12,858 bases of DNA. Source: Alphaproteobacteria bacterium UBA1908 (lineage in GTDB: Bacteria > Pseudomonadota > Alphaproteobacteria > Caedimonadales > UBA1908). The notes beneath the pieces were generated by a model, which saw only the letters and a list, made by a program, of their open reading frames with translations, had not been told where the DNA came from and ran no database searches. The stretch lies in assembly GCA_002337525.1 (NCBI GenBank), contig DDGG01000017.1, forward strand, positions 108,937-121,794, written 5' to 3'. How positions within the stretch are numbered: the first letter of the stretch is position 1; each line of letters begins with the position of its first letter. This document shows positions 7,471 to 12,858 of this stretch, in pieces. Position numbers and translations under genes: made by a program.

Positions 7471-7622
7471 CTCTCACTCACTTTTTAATTTTTCCAGTGA
7501 CACTCAAGGTAAACCCCTTGAAGATTTAAAACAAGATGATTTACAGATTTTGACAAAATTGTTAGGGTTAGGAAAAAATATTTCTTTGAAAAACAAAGAT
7601 CCATTTAATAAAGAGGCTTCAC
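7471..7622. promoter_or_regulatory. Divergent intergenic region between the amino-acid importer operon and prs
   Basis: These 152 bases separate two outward-facing genes and so should hold both promoters. On the plus strand TTGACA at 7550-7555 is a perfect -35, but no good -10 stands 16-18 bases downstream; the nearest AT-rich block is AAATAT at 7576-7581 (spacer 20). AGAGG at 7612-7616 is the prs ribosome binding site. A short inverted repeat, TCAAGG/CCTTGA at 7504-7509 and 7516-7521, is the only symmetric element seen. No convincing promoter could be placed for the leftward operon. Confidence 0.4.
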
Positions 7623-8549
7623 ATGAAGATTTTATCAGGGAATAGTAATCGTGCACTCGCAGAAGCTGTGTCCCGGGAACTCTCTCTCCCCCTAATGGAA
7701 GCAAAGGTTACACGTTATTCAGATAAAGAAATTTTTGTTGAAATCCACGAAAATGTACGGGGAGAAGATGTCTTTATTATCCAGTCAACATCTTACCCTG
7801 CCAACGATCATTTGATGGAGCTTCTTATCACCATTGACGCCCTTAAAAGAAGCTCGGCAAGCCGTATTACTGCGGTTATTCCCTATTTTGGATACGCACG
7901 ACAGGACCGAAAAACAACGCCTAGATCTCCCATTTCTGCAAAGCTTGTCGCAGATCTTTTAACGGTAGCTGGTGCCAATCGGGTTTTAACATTTGATTTA
8001 CACTCTTCCCAGATTCAGGGTTTTTTTAATATTCCTGTCGATAACCTTTATGCCTCACCAGTATTTTGTAAAGATATGCTTTTCAATGTCCCGGGCTGTA
8101 CCATTGTCTCACCTGACATGGGAGGAGTTGTAAGAGCCCGCGCAATGGCCAAACGAGTTGGAGCTGATATTGCCATTATTGACAAACGACGGGAACAGGC
8201 AGGCGTTTCAGAAGTCATGAATATTGTTGGTGATGTCAAGGGAAAGAATTGCGTTCTGGTCGATGACATCGTCGATTCAGCGGGCACACTCTGTAATGCG
8301 GCTGCAGCTTTAAAAGAAAAAGGAGCTGTTTCTGTCGAAGCTTATGCTATTCATGGCGTTTTATCAGGAGAGGCAATCAAACGTCTTGAAGCCTCTCCTC
8401 TTGAAAGAGTTGTTATTTCCGACAGTATTTCAAGGCGCCCTGATGTTCAGGCTTGTTCAAAAATTCGAGTCGTTTCAATAGCCTCGCTTCTTTCTAAAGC
8501 TATTGAACGCATTGCCAAAAACCAGTCTGTTTCCTGCCTTTTTCACTGA
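7623..8549 (+). CDS. prs: Ribose-phosphate pyrophosphokinase (PRPP synthetase)
   Basis: A 308-residue class I PRPP synthetase, which makes 5-phosphoribosyl diphosphate from ribose 5-phosphate and ATP for purine, pyrimidine, histidine, tryptophan and NAD synthesis. Family blocks in order: KILSGNSN at the N-terminus, the SDKEIFVEI segment, YFGYARQDRK (ATP binding), HSSQIQGFF with the conserved His, SPDMGGVVRA, IDKRREQAG with the catalytic-flap Lys/Arg, and the PRPP/ribose-phosphate loop VLVDDIVDSAGTL at residues 211-223 with the Asp214-Asp215 pair. The length is normal. The start has AGAGG six bases upstream. The position ahead of rplY and pth is common in alphaproteobacteria; the 145-base gap before rplY leaves separate transcription possible. 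Confidence 0.97.
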   Translation: MKILSGNSNRALAEAVSRELSLPLMEAKVTRYSDKEIFVEIHENVRGEDVFIIQSTSYPANDHLMELLITIDALKRSSASRITAVIPYFGYARQDRKTTPRSPISAKLVADLLTVAGANRVLTFDLHSSQIQGFFNIPVDNLYASPVFCKDMLFNVPGCTIVSPDMGGVVRARAMAKRVGADIAIIDKRREQAGVSEVMNIVGDVKGKNCVLVDDIVDSAGTLCNAAAALKEKGAVSVEAYAIHGVLSGEAIKRLEASPLERVVISDSISRRPDVQACSKIRVVSIASLLSKAIERIAKNQSVSCLFH

Positions 8550-8694
8550 TTTTTAAAAAAGCATTGATTAAAGGGTATGAATAAGCTTGATTTCTGGTCC
8601 AAGACGTTTTAGTAATAACCACATTTGATAGGAAGTTAAAATCAGAACAGGTGCTTCTAAAGGCCCTTCTTTTTTTACAAACAAGGAGATTATA

Positions 8695-9297
8695 ATGTCG
8701 GGCGACTTAAATATTCGTGTTGGCACCCGCGATAAAGTGGGTGGCGGGGCTTCTCGTGCAGAACGCAAAGCCGGTATGATACCTGCGGTCATCTATGGTG
8801 AAAATAAGGAAAATATTCATTTTACAGTAGATCCGCGTGATATTTCAAAAGGGGTCCATCATCCTGACTTCTTCACAAATCTTTTTAACCTTGATATTGC
8901 CGGTAAAAAAGAAACTGTTCTGGTGAAAGACATACAATTCCACCCTGTAAAAGACGTTCCCCTGCATATCGATTTTTTGCGTGTTGGTAAGAAATCAAAG
9001 GTGAAAGTAAGTGTTCCTATTATCTTCACAAATCGTGCAGCATCTCCTGGCCTTAAACAAGGTGGAACACTGGCGATCGCCATGCGCGACATAGAGGTAC
9101 GTTGCACAGCAGATAAAATTCCTTCTCAACTGGCCATTGACCTGACAGGTAAAGAAGTCAATGTACGTGTTACAACCGCAGATCTTCAATTTGATTCGGG
9201 TGTTAGTATTGCTGATACTCGTCAAGAAGGAGCAACAATCGCCAATATTGTTCCTCCAAAGGTTAAGAAGACAACTGAAGAAGCTCCAGCTTCCTAA
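8695..9297 (+). CDS. rplY: 50S ribosomal protein L25, CTC/TL5 type
   Basis: A 200-residue two-domain L25. Residues 1 to about 92 form the 5S-rRNA-binding domain (GGGASRAERKAGMIPAVIYG near the start is characteristic). Residues ~100-185 form the C-terminal beta domain found in CTC/TL5 forms and absent from the short E. coli protein. It sits on the central protuberance of the large subunit. AAGGAGA at 8683-8689 is a near-perfect ribosome binding site, five bases before the ATG, as suits a highly made protein. It is preceded by a pyrimidine-rich run around 8664-8677. The next gene, pth, starts 37 bases on with no terminator between, so rplY and pth are probably one operon. Confidence 0.96.
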   Translation: MSGDLNIRVGTRDKVGGGASRAERKAGMIPAVIYGENKENIHFTVDPRDISKGVHHPDFFTNLFNLDIAGKKETVLVKDIQFHPVKDVPLHIDFLRVGKKSKVKVSVPIIFTNRAASPGLKQGGTLAIAMRDIEVRCTADKIPSQLAIDLTGKEVNVRVTTADLQFDSGVSIADTRQEGATIANIVPPKVKKTTEEAPAS

Positions 9298-9321
9298 GCT
9301 CTTTTTTAACCATTGTGTATT

Positions 9322-9328
9322 AAGGGGG
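9322..9328 (+). promoter_or_regulatory. Ribosome binding site fixing the pth start
   Basis: AAGGGGG lies six bases before the ATG at 9335. The open frame runs further upstream to 9161 inside rplY, but that extension has no family similarity. This site together with the canonical MTILIVGLGNPG N-terminus decides for 9335. Confidence 0.75.
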
Positions 9329-9334
9329 CGGGTC

Positions 9335-9910
9335 ATGACCATCCTGATCGTAGGTCTAGGAAACCCCGGCCCCCAGTACGCTTTAAACCGACATAATATT
9401 GGTTTTATGCAAATTGATATATTGGCTGAAGACTATAATTTTTCTCCGGAAATACGAAAAGGGAAAGCTTTAATACGGGAAGGCCGCATTGGGGACAATA
9501 AAGTTCTCCTGGTTAAACCAATGACCTATATGAACCTTTCAGGCCATGCTGTTTCCCAGCTTGTTTCATTTTATAAAATCCCCTTGTCTGATGTTTATGT
9601 TATCCACGATGACCTTGACTTATCTCCCTTTAAAGTCCGTGTTAAAAAGGGAGGAGGTGCCGGAGGGCATAATGGTTTAAAAAGCCTCGACTCGACAATC
9701 GGCAAAGACTACTGGCGTATTCGCCTTGGTATTGGGCATCCCGGGGATCGTCATAAAGTTTCTGGATATGTTCTTTCAAATTTTGCAAAATCAGATCACG
9801 ATGAACTGGTTGATTTATTGGGAACTATTTCTGATGAAATACCAGCCCTTTTACAAGGGAATAAAGACCAGTTTCTGACAGGTATTACAAAAGCAATGTC
9901 TCCTTCCTAA
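9335..9910 (+). CDS. pth: Peptidyl-tRNA hydrolase
   Basis: A 191-residue bacterial Pth, which cleaves the ester bond of peptidyl-tRNAs that drop off ribosomes and so recycles tRNA; it is usually essential. The starting MTILIVGLGNPG is the family N-terminus. The active-site set is complete: Asn10, catalytic His20 (NRHNIGF), Asn67 (TYMNLSG), Asp92 (HDDLDL) and Asn112 (GGHNGL), corresponding to E. coli N10, H20, N68, D93 and N114. The length equals the family norm (about 190). It lies 37 bases behind rplY and 36 before ychF, an arrangement typical of alphaproteobacteria and consistent with one transcript. Confidence 0.97.
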   Translation: MTILIVGLGNPGPQYALNRHNIGFMQIDILAEDYNFSPEIRKGKALIREGRIGDNKVLLVKPMTYMNLSGHAVSQLVSFYKIPLSDVYVIHDDLDLSPFKVRVKKGGGAGGHNGLKSLDSTIGKDYWRIRLGIGHPGDRHKVSGYVLSNFAKSDHDELVDLLGTISDEIPALLQGNKDQFLTGITKAMSPS

Positions 9911-9946
9911 ACAATATGAAGGGCCAAAATATAAAAGAGGAATTCA

Positions 9947-11047
9947 ATGGGATTTAAATGTGGTATTGTAGGACTTCCAAATGTTGGTAAATCAACTTTG
10001 TTTAATGCCCTGACAAAAACAGTTGCAGCAGAAGCTGCCAACTATCCTTTCTGTACCATAGAACCAAATGTGGGGCGTGTGGGTGTTCCTGATCCCCGCC
10101 TTGACACCCTGGCATCTCTTGCCGGCTCACAAAAAATAATCCCTACTTTCATTGATATCGTTGATATAGCAGGCCTGGTAAAAGGGGCCAGCAGCGGAGA
10201 AGGTTTAGGCAATCAGTTCCTTGGCAACATTAGGGAAGTTGATGCCATTTTGCATGTGGTACGGGCTTTTGAAAATGATGACATTACACACGTTGACGGC
10301 AGTGTTGACCCTGTTCGTGATGTAGAAACAATTGAAACAGAGCTTATGCTTGCAGATTATGAGAACCTTGAAAAACGTCGTACAAATCTGACAAAGAAAT
10401 CTCGTTCGGGGGACAAGGAAAGCCAGGCACAGCTCACATTAATTGAAAAAGCCCTGGCTTTTCTTAAGGCGGGAAAGCCGGCGCGCCTTCTTGATGTCAG
10501 TGATGAGGAAAAGCCTCTGTTAAAACAGCTTCAACTTCTAACAAGTAAACCCATCCTATACATATGTAATGTTAGCGAAGAAGATGCCGCTACTGGCAAT
10601 ATCCTCACACAAAAAATGCATGACTTTGCGACAGATCAGGGAAATCGGTCAGTTGTTATTTCTGCCGCCATAGAAGCTGAAATTGCAGCTCTTGATTCAG
10701 AAGAGGAAAAAGCTGACTTTTTATCATCAATTGGCCTGACAGAAACAGGTCTTGCACGTGTTATTCGTGAAGGATATAGTCTTTTAGACCTTCTCACATT
10801 CTTCACAGTTGGTCCCAAGGAGGCGCGAGCCTGGACGGTAAAAGAAGGTGCAAAAGCTCCCCAGGCAGCTGGTGTAATTCATACGGACTTTGAGCGGGGT
10901 TTTATACGAGCCGAAACAATTGCGTTTGAAGACTATGAAAAATACGGCAACGAGCAGGAAGTAAAGTCACATGGTAAGTGTCGTGATGAAGGAAAAGAGT
11001 ACTGTGTCAAGGATGGGGATGTTTTCCACTTTAAGTTCAATGTATAG
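9947..11047 (+). CDS. ychF: Redox-regulated ATPase YchF (OLA1 family)
   Basis: A 366-residue Obg-related P-loop protein that prefers ATP over GTP and associates with ribosomes and stress responses. Visible are G1 GLPNVGKST (9-17), G3 region DIVDIAGLVKGA (70-81) and, in place of the NKxD guanine motif, NVSE (208-211), the change that explains ATP preference. A helical coiled-coil insert lies around residues 125-180, and a C-terminal TGS domain begins near FFTVGPKEARAW. The sequence ends in DVFHFKFNV, as the family does. AGAGGA stands shortly before the ATG. The gene follows pth by 36 bases and probably shares its transcript. Nothing is missing or unusual in the motifs. Confidence 0.97.
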   Translation: MGFKCGIVGLPNVGKSTLFNALTKTVAAEAANYPFCTIEPNVGRVGVPDPRLDTLASLAGSQKIIPTFIDIVDIAGLVKGASSGEGLGNQFLGNIREVDAILHVVRAFENDDITHVDGSVDPVRDVETIETELMLADYENLEKRRTNLTKKSRSGDKESQAQLTLIEKALAFLKAGKPARLLDVSDEEKPLLKQLQLLTSKPILYICNVSEEDAATGNILTQKMHDFATDQGNRSVVISAAIEAEIAALDSEEEKADFLSSIGLTETGLARVIREGYSLLDLLTFFTVGPKEARAWTVKEGAKAPQAAGVIHTDFERGFIRAETIAFEDYEKYGNEQEVKSHGKCRDEGKEYCVKDGDVFHFKFNV

Positions 11048-11075
11048 CTCTGCTATTCTAGAAGGGTTTTAATGA

Positions 11076-12221
11076 ATGAAAATCCTCTTTCTGATCAGAT
11101 CGCTTGGCACCGGAGGGGCAGAAAGACAGCTTGTAACACTGGCGACAGCCCTTCAAAAAAAAGGTCACACTGTCCTTGTTGCCTGCCTTTACGATGTAAA
11201 AGGCCCTTTAAAGGATCAGTTAAAAGAGGCCAAGGTTACCTACCACGTTTTTTCCAAAAAAAGCCGCTGGGACATTCTTGGTTTTGGAAAGAATCTTTTG
11301 ACTTTTGTCCGTCAGATCTCTCCTGATATACTCCACAGTTATATGCCCCTTCAAAATATTCTGGCCCTGTGTTTAAAGCCCTTTATCCCCTCAAAAGTAG
11401 TATGTGGCGTTCGCATTGCCATGCCTGACTTAAGCGCTTACGATTGGTTTACACGACTTACCTATTGGTTAGAAGCAAAGCTAATCAGATTTTCAGATGG
11501 TGTTATTTCTAATTCTCAGGCAGCTCTTGATCTTTATACTAAGCGTCAACACAGGACAGATCACTTTCATGTTATTCCTAATGGTGTTGACTTCGCAAAA
11601 TTTATACTTAATCCAGATCTTGGAATCTTGTTTAGAAAAAAAAACAATATCCCTGACGACCTTTTTCTGATCGGATCGGTAGGACGCTTTGATCCTCAAA
11701 AAAATTATCCGGCATTTTTACGAGGCGCCAGGACCTTACTTGACCAGAGGCAGGATGTTTCTTTTATTTGTGTTGGTGATATGAACTCCCCTGAATACAA
11801 GAATTATAAAGCCCTTTCAAACCAACTTGGTCTTCAATCTCATATATTGTGGTTTGATAAGCAATCAGATATGTCTTCTGTTTATTCGGCGTTGGATGCC
11901 CTTTGTCTTATGTCTCAATTTGAAGGTTTTCCCAATGTCCTGGTTGAGGCTCTTTCTTGTGGAACACTTTGTCTTTCTACTGATGTAGGAGACGCTTCCC
12001 TTATTCTAGATCACCACAGTCTTGGAAAAATCATCAGCACTGATAGCCCAGCTGCCATGGCTCAATCTCTTGAAACTTTAATGCAACAGGAACAGTCAAA
12101 AACGTCCAGGGATCGTCTGGACGATGGGCGCAAAAGACGAAAAAATGTCCAGAAACGCTTTTCAGTGGAAAACCTTGTTTACCAAACAGAGCAAGTCATG
12201 AAGAGGATTTTAAATGGTTAA
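11076..12221 (+). CDS. Family 4 glycosyltransferase (GT-B fold)
   Basis: A 381-residue glycosyltransferase with the two-lobed GT-B architecture. The N-terminal acceptor lobe opens MKILFLIRSLGTGGAERQ (GGAERQ at 13-18), a signature of GT4 enzymes of surface-glycan loci. VIPNGVDF marks the linker. The C-terminal donor-binding lobe has VGRFDPQKN (202-210) and the EX7E motif, Glu283 to Glu291, in FEGFPNVLVEAL. Retaining sugar transfer from a nucleotide-sugar is expected, probably at the inner membrane face; sugar and acceptor are unknown. The ATG at 11076 is preceded by AGAAGGG. Another ATG at 11072 is in a different frame. It begins 28 bases after ychF and overlaps the next glycosyltransferase by 8 bases. 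Confidence 0.9.
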   Translation: MKILFLIRSLGTGGAERQLVTLATALQKKGHTVLVACLYDVKGPLKDQLKEAKVTYHVFSKKSRWDILGFGKNLLTFVRQISPDILHSYMPLQNILALCLKPFIPSKVVCGVRIAMPDLSAYDWFTRLTYWLEAKLIRFSDGVISNSQAALDLYTKRQHRTDHFHVIPNGVDFAKFILNPDLGILFRKKNNIPDDLFLIGSVGRFDPQKNYPAFLRGARTLLDQRQDVSFICVGDMNSPEYKNYKALSNQLGLQSHILWFDKQSDMSSVYSALDALCLMSQFEGFPNVLVEALSCGTLCLSTDVGDASLILDHHSLGKIISTDSPAAMAQSLETLMQQEQSKTSRDRLDDGRKRRKNVQKRFSVENLVYQTEQVMKRILNG

Positions 12222-12858
12222 GGTCCTTCACCTTATTACAAACCTTGATGGTGGAGGTGCCGAGCGTCAGCTTCTTCACCTGTGCCGGGATCAAGACCCT
12301 CGCATTTCCTATCATGTTCTTTCTTTACGACAGGCTGGAGACCTGTTGCCTTCTTTTCAAGCAACAGGTAAGTATCTTGGATCTCTTGGTATGACCTCGG
12401 GAAGGCCCTCTATTTCAGCTCTTGTCTCACTTTGTCACTTTATAAAAGAAGTTCGACCTGATGTCATTCAAACCTGGCTTTATCATGCAGATCTTATCGG
12501 TCTTTTAGCTTCTAAAGTAATGAATGTACCAGCTCTTTTCTGGAATATTCGTTGTTCTGATATGGATCTGTCCCGGTATTCAAATCTAACCCGCCTGGTT
12601 GTTTGGTTAAATAAAAAACTTTCCACCTATCCCAGCGGAATCCTTTTTAATTCTTATGCAGGACAAAAAGCTCACCAGGTGCTGGGATATAAAAATAAAA
12701 ATTGGCACTATATGCCCAATGGTTTTAACATTCCAGCTTTTAACCCGCAGCCGTCTCAAAAAGAACAGATTCGCGACCATTTAGGGATTCCTCATAATGC
12801 TCACGTTGTTGGCATGGTGGCTCGTGTTGACCCCATGAAAGATTATGACACTCTTTTT
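12214..12858 (+). CDS. Second family 4 glycosyltransferase, 3' end outside window
   Basis: An open frame of 215 codons without a stop, cut by the window edge. It starts MVKVLHLITNLDGGGAERQLL, matching the N-terminal pattern of the preceding gene. It has the MPNGFN linker at about residues 168-173 and reaches the start of the donor lobe, VARVDPMKDYDTLF, at the edge. It is therefore a GT4 glycosyltransferase and a paralogue of its neighbour, not a duplicate: the residues between the motifs differ widely. AAGAGGA at 12201-12207 gives a good ribosome binding site inside the upstream gene. The ATG overlaps that gene's stop region by 8 bases, so the pair is probably translationally coupled. The donor-site glutamates lie beyond the window. 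Confidence 0.88.
   Translation, partial: MVKVLHLITNLDGGGAERQLLHLCRDQDPRISYHVLSLRQAGDLLPSFQATGKYLGSLGMTSGRPSISALVSLCHFIKEVRPDVIQTWLYHADLIGLLASKVMNVPALFWNIRCSDMDLSRYSNLTRLVVWLNKKLSTYPSGILFNSYAGQKAHQVLGYKNKNWHYMPNGFNIPAFNPQPSQKEQIRDHLGIPHNAHVVGMVARVDPMKDYDTLF

Noticed and set aside
7504..7521. Small inverted repeat TCAAGG-6-CCTTGA in the divergent gap as an operator
   Set aside because: Six-base arms are too short to claim an operator without a second copy or a known regulator site.
8550..8694. Gap between prs and rplY examined for a tRNA, riboswitch or L25 leader
   Set aside because: No cloverleaf or known leader structure could be traced. TTGATT at 8587 with TAGTAA 17 bases on is too weak to call a promoter.
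9161..9334. In-frame upstream extension of pth giving 249 residues
   Set aside because: The extra 58 residues overlap rplY and have no Pth similarity. The family N-terminus MTILIVGLGNPG and a good ribosome binding site both point to 9335.
9331..9340. Perfect 10-bp palindrome GGTCATGACC over the pth start codon
   Set aside because: Short enough to arise by chance, with no second copy noticed nearby. It is partly forced by the start codon and the MT codons.
8995..9342. Minus-strand open frame of 115 codons across rplY and the pth start
   Set aside because: Antisense to a certain ribosomal protein gene; Cys-rich, without recognisable motifs.

Overview
The window looks like a chromosomal segment of an alphaproteobacterium of moderate-to-low GC (low 40s percent by eye). 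The run prs, rplY, pth, ychF, a two-domain L25/CTC-type RplY and an ETF-ubiquinone oxidoreductase fit that class. The two amino-acid-type uptake systems and a large unrecognised exported protein would suit a host-associated lineage such as Holosporales or a relative, but this placement is inference and no rRNA is present to settle it. There are no phage genes, insertion sequences, CRISPR arrays, tRNAs or rRNAs, and no gap between genes exceeds about 210 bases.

Left part (1-3398): the 3' end of the ETF-QO gene is followed 20 bases later by a membrane-anchored DUF218/YdcF-type protein. After an AT-rich gap with a possible promoter comes a ~514-residue exported protein of unknown family. Its C-terminal half carries what looks like a phosphoribosyltransferase-like PRPP loop. 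A 13-bp hairpin lies just behind it.

Middle part (3399-7470): a complete cytochrome b561 and a divergent dicarboxylate/amino-acid:cation symporter run rightwards. They meet a leftward three-gene amino-acid ABC importer (binding lipoprotein, permease, ATPase) whose genes overlap by 11 and 14 bases. The symporter and the importer converge with only 28 bases between stop codons.

Right part (7623-12858): prs runs away from the importer across a 152-base divergent gap. It is followed by rplY, pth and ychF (PRPP synthesis, 5S-rRNA-binding protein, peptidyl-tRNA recycling and a translation-associated P-loop ATPase). Close behind are two family-4 glycosyltransferases of related sequence, overlapping by 8 bases. 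The second is cut by the window edge and probably opens a glycan-building locus.

Most of this is ordinary housekeeping. The items most worth a second look are the exported PRTase-like protein and the symporter, whose substrate- and sodium-site residues depart from the family pattern.
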